Below are positions 12,526 to 23,586 of a stretch of 64,000 nucleotides of DNA, in pieces. Source of the stretch: Phycomyces blakesleeanus NRRL 1555(-) (Eukaryota; Mucoromycota; Mucoromycetes; Mucorales; Phycomycetaceae). Both the position numbers and the translations under genes were made by a program. Below the pieces are notes generated by a model. The model ran no database searches. It saw only the letters and a program-made list of their open reading frames with translations, and was not told the DNA's origin. Within the stretch, counting starts at the first letter, position 1, and the number at the start of each line of letters is the position of its first letter. The DNA lies in the NCBI RefSeq assembly GCF_001638985.1, contig NW_017265135.1, positions 1,913,223-1,977,222 on the forward strand, read 5' to 3'.

Positions 12526-13214
12526 TTAGGATAGAATATGTCTGTTGACACGAGGCCGTAAACGAGTAGACCAAGAGGTATCCGAATCAACATGTCGACC
12601 TAGTAGGCGACGAATGGCTATGTTAGACCTGGAAGCACCTTTTTGCTTCGGACGGGATTGGTTAATTGGTTTCAGAGGCTGGTTCTCAGTCGAATAGGCA
12701 GCAAGAGAAGATCCTACAATGGTATTAAAGACAATTGTCTTATTTAAATACATAGACTAATTAATTTACTCACTGGTGTGAATGGAACTGCACTCCCGGT
12801 TAAATGCTGTGTCTGTATTTAGAAAAGGATTTTCATCCTGGTTGATTAATTTCCATTCTGAGAATGTCGCAGTACTTGATTGAGCTAAATGCACACAGGA
12901 TGGTAAAATCAAAGACGATTGAATGGGTGAAGGATGGTCTGGATGGCTGATATCTTTAAAAAGAGGAGAAAATAAATGACGAGGAGGATGCTCCTGGGTA
13001 TCCAGAATGCCATAAGCATCCATATGTGGGTCCAGTGTATTTGGAAACTGAGTCTCCATTGAATCAGCTGTGACTGAACCTTCGCTTTGTTTTCTAGGAC
13101 TAGTATTACTAATAGTCTCTATCCACTCTTTCTTCTACAAAATAACATAAATGTCCTTGCAAGTTTACTCAAGATTTCTAATATTTTTCACATACCTCTA
13201 CCAACGGAACGCAT
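12526..13214 (-). CDS. Unrecognised protein, C-terminal part of a spliced gene
   Basis: Three exons read in order on the minus strand (13214-13196, 13134-12774, 12713-12526). They have good GT-AG borders and an open frame of 188 residues ending at a stop. The product is rich in Ser, Pro, Thr, Asn and His, looks largely disordered, and ends in a basic tail (RRLLGRH, RLRPRVNRH). I recognise no domain. The 5' end is unresolved. The 19-nt exon needs an upstream exon ending in phase 2, which I could not find. Alternatively, translation may begin at the Met codon at 13059. A short ATG exon at 13551-13510 followed by GTAAAC would also splice in frame to the 13134 exon. The splice pattern supports a real gene; its function is unknown. 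Confidence 0.55.
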
Positions 13215-14415
13215 CTATGGACAAGCGAAAAGATATTAATTATTTTTATTATTATAAATAATAATATAATAGAATAACAACAAGCCTTCTTTCTTTATGA
13301 TTGTTTTTTTTAGGCCTGATTATTGTCGGTATCGTCTTGTAGGTAAAAGCCTTACTTGTGGAGTAGTTCTCGATTACTAACGGAGTACGAAACAAAACGC
13401 ATAGACCAAACAGTGTGCAACAAGAATGCATGTTAAGTGACCGCTTCTTTCTCTCCTTTAAATCTCTATCAAACCCAGAGCGAGTGTGGGTGGGTGAGAA
13501 CCAATGTTTACCAAAGAGGTCGTGTTCTGATTGTAGTTGGTGTAGGTGGACATTTCGGAGACCCCATCTGATGAGGGAGTGGACTAGGAGTTCTATATTG
13601 CATCTCGCTTTGGTTATTAGACATGACCAAGGAACAATAATGACAAGCGAAAAAAGAACAATGTACCTCATCTTCCCCCCGCCCATGTCCACTAACTCAT
13701 CTCTTGTCTGCAAACACGCTGGAGGGGCGATGCATTTAATACTCCGACAGCATATTTTGTGGCTGATGACGATTACAGTTCATCCAGCCAATCAAATAAC
13801 ATACTTAATGCTTCATCTAACATATTTGAATTATTTCGCGTCAAAATTGATTTGCATTGGCGTGTATAGGTTTTATATATCAACAATGTCATGTTTCTCT
13901 CTCTATATATAAAACTGTTAGCTGTCTTGGCTTGTATATTCTTTAATACATACAAATTTTTATATATAAATATATATTTAAATGTTTAATATTAAGCCAT
14001 TAATTCATTTTAAGCAAATTGAAATTGAACAAGAGCAAGAGCACGAACAAGATAAACCAGGGTTTAATTTATTGAGAATTGACTGTACACGTCTTGGTAG
14101 CAGTTATTTTTTTTTAGTTGATTGTAAATATTGGCAACTACTATAAATGTAGATACAGTATAATGCAGCTTCATAGTTATCGATTATGCCGTGAAGACCT
14201 GTTTATTGATTTTGCATGGATTAAGAAATACACACACACAAGAGATATAAAGATAGACTGACGTAACAAGGGACATTTATTTTTTTGGGGGGAGGGGAGA
14301 AAGGTTGGACTGCTGGGATAAAGAGCGACAAAAGCAAAGAACCACGTATTACGGCTCTTTCTTTCACAAACCAAACCTTTTCTTTTATTCTTCTTCCTTC
14401 TATTTTATTAATATC
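13215..14415. promoter_or_regulatory. Interval between the unknown gene and SHP1
   Basis: 1.2 kb between divergently transcribed genes. It may hold the missing 5' exon(s) of the minus-strand gene in 13250-13720, and a CCAATCA box at about 13787-13793. The SHP1 promoter side is AT-rich, with a G-run at about 14286-14297. Nothing else could be assigned. Confidence 0.4.
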
Positions 14416-16273
14416 ATGGCTGACCACAGTCAACTGATCGAGCAATTCACCAACATGACAGGTGTCGAAGCAACACAAGCTCAATTTTACTTGGAGATTG
14501 CTGGTTGGGATCTCAATGTAAGTATATAATGTAGAATATTGTATCATTCTTCTTTTTGTGGAATTGCAAATATATATATATTTAAAAAATTAGAAAGGGA
14601 TTCACTTATCATTTCGGAATATAGTCTGCTGTGAGCGACTTTTATGACAATTCCGGTAGCTCAGAGCCTCAAAGAACTGCTACTACTTCTTCTTCTTCTG
14701 CTCCAGAGCCATTTACTGCACCCACTAAATCTGCAGCACCTTCTACCTTTCAACCTGGACCTTCCAAAAAAAAGGCGCAACCTTCCCGAAACAATACGTA
14801 ATGCATTAGTGGATGTCGTGAATTACAAACTATAACTTTGTTTGTTGATTTAAATCTTTATGTAAATGTGCACAAAACAGATCCAAGATTCGTACATTGA
14901 ATGACATTGGAGCAGGCAATCATGATGAAGATTCAGAAGATGAGGAGCGCGAAAGCTTTTTTGCAGGTGGTGAAAAATCGTAAGGACTCTGTGAATTACA
15001 GATATCATAAAGAATAAATTGGGTTAAGGAGATATATGTATATGTATATGTATATGACTATGTGTATTTAGCTGACATATATTCTTTTTTCTTTTAGTGG
15101 CATGGTTGTTCAGGGACCCAATAAGAAGAGTGGAGGTAGCAGCTTGATTGATGATATCCTTAAAAAGGCAGCGGCGTGAGTTGATTAATTACAGAGATGT
15201 ATAGGTTAAAGAGCAGAGAATAATTAATCTAAGCAAATTATTATATAACTTTTTTTTCTTTTTCTAGAGGAGGAGTTGGTCCAGAAGAGGATAATGAAGC
15301 TGAATCTAGTAGACCTGCTCCGTTTTCCGGATCCGGTTATACACTCGGAAGTGATGACACACCCTCTCAGCAGATCGGTACAGCAAATCCCGCATCCACT
15401 GAAGTACCCCAAGGACCTGTAAGTTCATGTGATTAAATAAGCCTAGCTATCTGTGCAGTTGGTCTGACCGAAAAGGAAAACAGATTACGCGTTATTTGAC
15501 TTTTTGGAGAAATGGATTCAGTGTGGATGATGGACCATTGTTCCGTTATGATGATCCTGCAAATGAAGCAATGTTAAGCGCTATTAACAGTGGGTAAGCA
15601 CACTCCCACCCACAAATACCCAATTAGGTCAATTTGTAATTTAAGCTAATTTTTATACTTTAGACGAGCACCCCTTTCTTTGTTAAATGTCCAACATGGA
15701 CAGGCAGTGGATGTACGTGTAGCTAAACGCCAAGATGAGGATTTTGTACCTCCACCCAAAAGCCCTCCAAAGCCATTTGAAAGTGCTGGTCATCGTCTGG
15801 GAAGTCCTGCTAGCTACATTCCATCTACACCTGGAGCCTTCCCCACATCATCTTCTGTAGAGGCACCCAGAGTAGATGCTAGTCAACCTACAACATCGAT
15901 CCAGATCCGTCTCGCAGACGGTACTCGGTAAGTACATATATATATACAAAATATGTGCTACGATTTTTTTTTAATAAGTGCGGATTAATACTGTAGTTTG
16001 GTTGCAAAATTAAACCATACTCATACTGTGGGAGATATACGTCAATATATTGAAGCGTAAGTTTTTTTTTATTTTCTTTTATTAAATACATGTATATATC
16101 ATTCTTATATATATTATCTCTCTTTCTTTGTTTTAAATCTCTGTAGATCTCATCCTGATCAGAGACCTTATGTTCTCCAAACTACTTTCCCTGTCAAGGT
16201 TTTGGAAAACTCTAACCAGACTATCAAGGACGCAGGACTTTTGAACTCTGTAGTTGTCCAACGTTACCAATAA
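14416..16273 (+). CDS. SHP1: p47/Shp1-type UBA-SEP-UBX cofactor of Cdc48/p97
   Basis: Nine exons (14416-14517, 14625-14797, 14881-14979, 15098-15175, 15268-15418, 15484-15593, 15664-15927, 15997-16056, 16147-16273) give 387 residues, near the 370 of human p47. Domains in order: UBA (about 1-44, [20 protein letters not shown]), an acidic linker ([17 protein letters not shown]), SEP (about 200-265, [14 protein letters not shown]) and UBX (about 310-387, [20 protein letters not shown]). Two SHP-box-like motifs for p97 binding, FSGSGYTLG and FESAGHRLG, bracket the SEP domain as in p47 and Shp1. The protein should recruit Cdc48 to ubiquitylated substrates and to homotypic membrane fusion. All introns are GT-AG, mostly inserted in phase 2. 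Confidence 0.96.
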
Positions 16274-16700
16274 AACACAAGAAAGAAAGCAAGAGAAAGT
16301 GTGGGGAATACACACATTTATTTATACATATTGCATATACATATTACATATTGAGATGCTATACTGCCAATAGGGCAGATAGAAACAAAAAAGACCAGGT
16401 TTTTTATTATTTTTATTATTATTGTTTTATGACTTACTACTACTAATGTGTTTGTGTTTATATGTATATTCAATGACCTTAGCGTCAGAACTTATTCTAA
16501 GTTATTAGAAAGAGGAAGGGGGAGGTAAAACAGCAAAGAATGGACTTGCTTTCAATCTCGTTTCTTTGTGTGAAAACGAGAGAAAGTGAGATGGTCCAAA
16601 GTGAAGTAAAGGCGTTAGCCGATACAAATATAGAGAAAAGAGTACTATCATAAGAAAGGGGAAATAGACATAAGATAACGAATGAAAGTGCTTATGGATA
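16274..16700. other. Convergent 3' flank between SHP1 and the Crz1-like gene
   Basis: 427 bp between two converging stop codons. It is AT-rich and presumably holds both 3' UTRs. No gene or clear stem-loop is seen. Confidence 0.5.
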
Positions 16701-17714
16701 TCAAGGAAGCTGGTCAGGGTCCTCATTGTGACGAACGAGTCTGTGCCGTGAGAGGGCATCTCTTCTTGTGAAGCTTGTGGGGCAAATCTTGCAAGTGAAT
16801 GTACGTTTGTTGTGATGGACAGTGGCGACATGTCTATCTCTGTCGTGTTTGCGATCGAATGCTTTGTCACAGAAGGTGCATCCATGTTCCTTGATTCGCT
16901 GTTTGTCATGGGTCTTGACATGGGTGGTGAGATTATAGCGTCGACTGAACCTAGCTTTGCAGATGTCGCATTGGTATGGTTTCTTTACAGACTTGTTTCT
17001 GGGCATCTTCTGTTCTGGCTCACTTGATTCTTCGTCGCCATCTTCTCTTTGCTTTCGCTTGAGTGATCTTCGTTGGCTACCACAATGACGGCTTGTTAGC
17101 TGAGATGAATCTGTGGCAAAAGACAGATCATCCGCCTCTTGTGGTGCATTTTCTGACTCATCATTCTCTTGTTTTTGGCTTTCTGTGGGTTGGCATTGAT
17201 CTTGTGTGTCTTCATAAGCAATCTCTCCTAATTTATCAAACACAGATATGTTTTCGTCGTCAGATTCATTGTAGTCGATTAATGACTGGCTGACGCTTGA
17301 GAGGGAATGAAAAAATGAATCGGATTGATGAGGTTGATAATGCACTGAGCCAGCCTTGCTCTTGTCGATTAAAAGTTGAGATGGGTCTCCATTAAATTCG
17401 ACACTGGGCTTGTCGGTGAGTGGGAATGTATCAAAGTAATTGGCAACACATATTTCATTCATATAAGTATCATGGCGGTAGAGAGGGGTAGACATAAAGA
17501 GGGGTGTGTGTGCTGAGAGAGGAGTGTCTTGTTCGAGTAGTGGAGTTTTTAGGATTGGTGAATCCATGGTGCTATGATAACCAAGGTTTTCACTCAGGAG
17601 AACGTCCAGCTCTGGTTGGACTGGATTGATGCTGGCAAGGGTAGCCAGAAGCGAAGTGTCTTGCTTACCAACAGCATAGTTTCTATAGTACATATCACCA
17701 TATGATCTTGACAT
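16701..17714 (-). CDS. Three-finger C2H2 transcription factor, Crz1-like
   Basis: Intronless, 337 residues. The N-terminal two thirds is acidic and Ser/Thr-rich with repeated TPL units (LKTPLLEQDTPLSAHTPL). A basic stretch (RRSLKRKQRE, about 217-226) is a likely nuclear signal. Three C2H2 fingers follow at about 248-332: CDICKARFSRRYNLTTHVKTH, then CTFCDKAFDRKHDRDRH, then CKICPTSFTRRDALSRH. The finger order and the RKHDRDRH and RRDALSRH helices resemble fungal Crz1, the calcineurin-responsive factor. However, the inter-finger linkers are longer than usual and I cannot point to a definite calcineurin docking motif. The family call is firm; the Crz1 orthology is moderate. Confidence 0.85.
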   Translation of the reverse strand: MSRSYGDMYYRNYAVGKQDTSLLATLASINPVQPELDVLLSENLGYHSTMDSPILKTPLLEQDTPLSAHTPLFMSTPLYRHDTYMNEICVANYFDTFPLTDKPSVEFNGDPSQLLIDKSKAGSVHYQPHQSDSFFHSLSSVSQSLIDYNESDDENISVFDKLGEIAYEDTQDQCQPTESQKQENDESENAPQEADDLSFATDSSQLTSRHCGSQRRSLKRKQREDGDEESSEPEQKMPRNKSVKKPYQCDICKARFSRRYNLTTHVKTHDKQRIKEHGCTFCDKAFDRKHDRDRHVATVHHNKRTFTCKICPTSFTRRDALSRHRLVRHNEDPDQLP

Positions 17715-20067
17715 GATTTAAATTTCTTTTTTTTATCAAATAAAAAATTAAGAAGAAGAGTATTGGAAGGAAGAAGAAGAAGGAATCATAAAATTAGGAC
17801 CTGTATTTATAAGCCAAACTCCATTTCCAATTTGTGCTTCCCATTTGAGCCACGTTGTGGAAACCAAGCCAATGACTCCGCATTGACCCGCCTATAGCAT
17901 CATTTCTCCTCTTTGTTGCCATGGCAACCAATTGGATTCCGATACACTCCGCTGTCTAGTAGTTTTTTTTTGGGATTTTCTTAAAAGCTGTCAAAAAAAG
18001 GAAAGAGAAAAGAGGAAGCATCTACAAATTCCGCTCCTCATTGTCAGCTCCAAAGTGACACAAATCAATTTACACACATCATATATATATAAATGTGTAT
18101 ATATTTGTGTATATTTTTAGTAAAGTTTAGGAAAAGAAGAGCAAGAAGGGAATGAGGAGGAGGAGGAGGAAGAGGATTTATAAAATGGGGTCCAATAAAA
18201 ATAATGGTGAAGAGAGAGTTGTAATTGATTATGTAGGATAGGTAATTCACATAATGTTTGGGTAAAAGGTGAATTAATGGCTTGAAAAAAAAAAAGACAA
18301 TTCATGTGATTTCTCTGCTAAGCAATTCTACAGTAGCATCTTAATCAGCAAAACGTAAAAAAAAAATACTTTCCTTTTAAAGAAACTACCTTGTTTTTAT
18401 GTGAATATTATTTTTTGATACGGGTTTTAAGAATAAAGAGATTGCTTGGTGCTTCTAGAGGATTCCAATCGATTTTTGGTTCGTAATATGTATAATTGTT
18501 ACTGTTATTGTCTAGACCGACTTATGACTCAAAATGAGGTTTGGATAAGATAGACTCTAGACTTCATGACAAATAAGCTATATTGGGTTGGAGGGGTACG
18601 TTACAGAATACTTCTTGTGGAAGGTGTCGATCACTCACGATAATCGGAATTTAATAATCCTATCGGAAACCATGTTTACAGGATCCATATTATTGCCAAG
18701 AGTATATCTCTTTCTCTATATATCTCTTGTGTGTGTCTATGTACTAGAGTTGTAAATGATACATACTTTATTCCGCACTAAACACTCTATATTCATAAAA
18801 TTACTAATTGTATGAATTGGATTACATCGATGTAGTATGCGCGGGGTATTGGACCCTATGAAGTATCTTTCGTTTTCTTGGATTTTCTTAATATATTCAA
18901 AACCTATGCATACTCTTGGATAAGATTCCTTTTTCTTTCTTTCTTTGATAGCCAAGAAAAGCTTAGTAACGCCTTATTATAAAGTGATTTGGTGTTATAT
19001 ATAGCTATACACCTATATCCGTACACGATTATTATTGTTACTATTGCTGTTAGTTACCGTTCATAATCATTATTATTTTGGAAATCACAATTGACCAGGT
19101 TTGTGTGCCATTGGATTGGCCAGGTATTAAATGTAGAATATGTGTATACAAAATAAGATCTTTTGAGTGGCGTCTACCGGAAGTGGCTTTCTTCTCCGCT
19201 ACGATTAATGCCGCTCTCGTTAGTGGCCAAGTGTTTGTCAGAATTTCTCCTACTAAAAAGATACCAATTTACAAAATATAGAAAAAGGGGAATCTCGGGT
19301 AATTTTCAACCGAGTCATTCTTTCAGTTTGACTCACCTTTATTTATTTACATATAAAAAATTCTTTTTAATTTATTGAATCAAAAAATCAATCGTACATG
19401 TGTCACTCTAGAAGAGCAATAGGTTATTACTCCTGTCAATCAAGGGTAGACCGCAGTCGAATTTGAATACAAATGGTGATGTCAAAGCTGGTGTGTTTGT
19501 GATTTCCTTTTTCTATCAAGTTACCGCAGCCATACCAAAAAAATATATAAATATCAAGCAAAAAGAGACAAATTAGAAACATCAAATAATAAATACACAC
19601 ACACACGCACACGCACACAGATATATATATATATAAATAAAGTATTAATGTAGAAAATACTATGTGTGTGTGTGTGTGCGTGTGTAAATTAAGCTTGCAG
19701 CGTTTCTTTCTACCCTCACCGTAAATTCACCTAGAAAGCCGTGACTTTGGATTGGTAGTGAATTGGGTTCGATTCTTGCATGCAAATTCGTCCAAAATTG
19801 TGTACAATGGGTATTTTATTTCAACAGAAAAAAAAACTTCTTTCAATAGACAACAGTCTTTATGCATGTTCCAAATCAAGAAAGACAAATGAGTGTTAAA
19901 GCATCAGTTGGTAATAGACATTCCTCACTTCCCTTCTTTACTTTTCTTATTGTTACTGCCTTAACCATTCCAGCCCACCATTACAATCAATCAATCAATC
20001 AACCAACCAACAAACCAACCCACCAACCTACCAACCAATCAAGCAAGCAAAAACACACATTCATTAA
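17715..20067. other. Gene-poor 2.35 kb interval
   Basis: No supported gene. It includes the promoter of the Crz1-like gene (a CCAAGCCAATGACTCCGC block at about 17864-17881), a GGA-rich purine tract (18149-18175), TA and CA/TG microsatellites (19589-19683) and a CAAC/CAAT tetranucleotide array (19985-20040) just upstream of the TBC gene. Confidence 0.5.
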
Positions 20068-21817
20068 ATGCCTTTTATCAAAGCTCGATCCATGCAACGT
20101 ACCCACCAGGTCGAACAAATAATCACAGCTCTCTCAAGAAACGACATTTCTTCTCTCAGGTCACTTGCACGACAGCCAGGAGGCTATGTTCATGACACCT
20201 TGAGGAAGCTTGTATGGTAATTCCACACTTGTAGACACAACCACCAATGGCTCATTTACTTTTTTTTTATCTTATTTATTCTTTAGGCCCATCTTACTTC
20301 ATGCTCATTACGGCTGTTATGTAGATGAGAAGGGTAGTGGTAAGAAGATAAATAGACTTACTACCTGGATAATATATAATTATAGTTATGTTTATTAGAA
20401 AAAGATTTAGCTGATCCGGTTCAGATAACAAAAGACGTAGAACGATCCCTATACTACTATCCACAAGGTATTAAGAAAGAGAGAAATCCCCCCCCTTTAT
20501 TACACAATTATAAATTGTAAATGTATATATAAATAAATAATAACAGTAATAAAATAAAGATATTTCGCCTATGCTCAAGGCTCACAAGCAACAAGAGCTT
20601 CATCGGATGATTGTTGAAATATTGTGGAGAAATCCAAGATTGAAATACTACCAGGCAAGCCCTATTGAATGTATTTTATTTACACAGTAATTAAGATTAA
20701 TAATATTTGTATTCTTCCAGGGATTTCATGATATATGTACATGCTTTTTGTTGGTACTTGGGAAGAAGAATGCTATTCCAGCCACAGAAAATGTTGCTCT
20801 ATTCTTCTTAAGATATCCTTTTTTGTTGCTGTTGTTAATATTAAATGTTTATGAGATATATTAATTGATCTAAATATTATGATCCTTAACCATTAGCTTA
20901 CAGATGCAATGTTGGACTCATTTGATCCAGTATCAAAACAATTACGTCTTATGAGCTCTATTATTGAATACGAAGATCCAGAACTCACATCTTTTCTTGA
21001 AAGGTAAAAATAAATAAATATATATTAAAATACCTATAAAAATAAAAATAAGAAAAAAGGAATGATTTTTGAAACAATTAGATGAGACATTTCTTTTTTC
21101 TTTGTGTTTCTTAAATTTATAGAAATTATTCTTTAATGTTACAGGTCAAATATAATGCCGTATTATGCGTTGAGTTGGATCCTGACTTGGTACAGTCATG
21201 ACTTTGAGGACTTTAGCAAGATTACTCGTCTATTTGATCTGTTTGTAGCAAGTTCACCTCTCATGCCAGTATATGTAGCAAGTGCGGTATGTTTTTTTTT
21301 GTTTTTTTTTTAAAAAGATATATGTATTTTTTTGTGTTTGATTTAATATTAAACCTAAATTTCAGATCACTCTCCTTCGAAGATCTACTATACTCCGGGC
21401 AGAGCCTGACCTTGCTCACTCTATAATCTCTCACATCCCACATGATATCAACATTGATACAGTGATACAAAAAGCGGTGTCGTTAGAAGAGCGCTACAGT
21501 GCCCTGGAACTTCAAAAGCGAAGTGGCATATGGTTACATGATGAGTAAGGAATCCGCACAGTGCATATTCAATCAATCAAAAAAAGAAAAGAAATTAGGA
21601 GCGGCTCGGAAATAACTGCTCCATTATTATCAATCTTAGGTCGGTAGTCAATACTTGGTACCGTGATTGGAGTCATATGGGATGGAACGATGTACCAGAT
21701 AGTATAAAGGCCGATAGATACCTCAGCCATGGAATCCCAAAGGAAGAATGGGAAGATGAAATGCTCACAGAATGGATGGAGAGACGACGGAAATGGTTTG
21801 GAGCTATCGACTTGTAG
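20068..21817 (+). CDS. TBC-domain Rab GTPase-activating protein, TBC1D20/Gyp8-like
   Basis: Nine exons (20068-20216, 20287-20339, 20399-20467, 20560-20654, 20721-20812, 20902-21003, 21145-21286, 21366-21544, 21640-21817) give 352 residues. The catalytic Arg-finger motif ITKDVER (IxxDxxR) and Gln-finger motif YYQGFHD are both intact, so it should accelerate GTP hydrolysis on a Rab. TBC1D20 and Gyp8 act on Rab1/Ypt1-type Rabs at the ER-Golgi. FFLRDAMLDSF matches the family's LRD.M region. Intron 4 is GC-AG (CAG|GCAAGC) and intron 5 is AT-AC of U12 type. Unlike TBC1D20 and Gyp8, no C-terminal transmembrane helix is visible; the chain ends ERRRKWFGAIDL. A different-frame ATG upstream is ignored because it does not open into the TBC domain. 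Confidence 0.93.
20813..20901 (+). other. U12-type AT-AC intron in the TBC gene
   Basis: The intron starts ATATCCTTT, the U12 5' splice-site consensus, and contains TCCTTAAC, the U12 branch-point consensus. The probable branch A is 12 nt before the 3' end, and the intron ends ...CTTAC. Removing 20813-20901 joins TTAAG to AGATGC and restores the conserved frame FFLR|DAML. No GT donor exists at this place. Using the nearby AG acceptors instead would shift the frame; for example CTTACAG gives an early stop. Confidence 0.9.
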
Positions 21818-23554
21818 CTTCTCAATTTATTTTTATCTTTATTATATTCGTTAATCTCAATTACATTTATTTCAAACAAACAATCATATCATTACAATAA
21901 AAAACTCCAATCAACTTGGCCAAAATACATGAAACAAGGCACAAAACGACATATTGGACCACGCACATGATTGAAGATAATCTGTAACTATAGAAACGTA
22001 TTGTTTTCTCCTGGTTCCCAAGCCAATGACCTTTTGTTGTTGTTTTTGTTGTTGTTGTTACTGTTATTTTTAGTCCACACCATCCAAACCTATAAAGCCG
22101 TATCACAAACAGTAATAGAAACAAAGCTGTACCATTGACATGATAGCCTCCGCACAGTCCTCTATATACTTATCTATTTATATGTATATATGTATATATG
22201 TATATGTACGTATGTATACATGTATGTATGTATTTGAGTAGCTAATGTTTCCGTATTACATACTAAATACTCAAAAATAATAATATTTTATTCATGTAAT
22301 TTTTCTTTTAAAAAAATAAGTGTCTTTATCAAATGTATTGCTGCAATCAATAGAAAACAATAGCACAAATATATATATATTGCATAGTGTAGGGAGTTCT
22401 TTATTTTAACTGTGTTATTATTATTGTTGCTCTGTGCAGAACACCATTTATTTATATAATATGCCAAGACACTTGTATCTTATTTATATACTCTATATTT
22501 TGATGACCTGGGGATTGTATCTCATATTGCTGCAGGTTATATTTATTATTACTATGCTTATGATTTTCATATATCCTTTTTCCATATATCTATTTAAGTT
22601 TCAACATATTAGATCCCTCAGAAAATAAGAATAAAAGAAAAATAGATGGCATGGAGCCAATTTAAGCTTTTCCTTTTCCTTTTCCTTTCTTTATACTTGG
22701 TGCATATTAATTACCCAACTTTAACTAAACCAAGTAAAAAATATAAAATAAGATAAAACGGAATAAAGCGATTGCCTGTCCTTGTTCTGCTTGTTCTGCT
22801 TGCTTTGATTCTTTTGATTCCTTTGAATATACTACGGTGATGGTATAAACCGTATATATCAAATTAACTGAACTTACCAAGTCTGTCAATATCAATGGCT
22901 CTGGGCGTCATTGTTTGTTCATTTGTTTATCATTTGTTTGGGACGTCAGTGCACATCTTCTGACTTTTGCCGCCTATAGATGGTTTTGAAGTTTATCAAG
23001 GATTTCTCTGAGACTTTTTCTAATGACGTGACTGGTCATCTACTTGTACAGGATGCCAAAGGTCTCCCTGAAATCATCAATTGTTTCTCATTTTATTTTG
23101 ATGGTGATAAAGGCATAAGAAGCAAAAAAAATATAATTTAAAATATAATCACGGTTTATTTATCTATTTTAAAAAAATAACTAGCAGTATGTACACAGGC
23201 ACAGACACAGGCACAGACACAGGCACAGGAACAGGCACAGACACAGACACAGGAACAGGAACAGGCACAGGCACAGGCACAGACACAGGCACATATACAT
23301 ATACATGCACATACACACACTATTTAATACCATGCTATCGGCCCTCAATAATTTATTTGTAGATTTATAAAGTCCTCTCCTCCCAGTATTAAACTACTAT
23401 ACATAACTTAGCTCTTTGTCGGTTGCATTAATTCTTTTCTATGTTCAAGACTAGTACTTGAAAAAATAAACAAACCTCAATAGATAGACCAAATACCCGA
23501 ATAATATTATGAAAATCATTTTTTTCAAGATAGGTTATTATACAAAAAATGCCG

Positions 23555-23586
<32 letters not shown>

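Noticed and set aside
12294..12593. Open frames across the TG hexamer array
   Set aside because: Both strands stay open only because of the repeat period; the products are simple QTQT or VCVC strings.
19700..19800. Possible tRNA (GGGTTCGATTC T-loop-like word at about 19767)
   Set aside because: No matching acceptor stem, D-arm or anticodon arm could be folded around it.
19862..20122. Upstream in-frame-looking ORF before the TBC gene
   Set aside because: It is in a different frame from the TBC domain and is largely the CAAC/CAAT array; the TBC start is the ATG at 20068.
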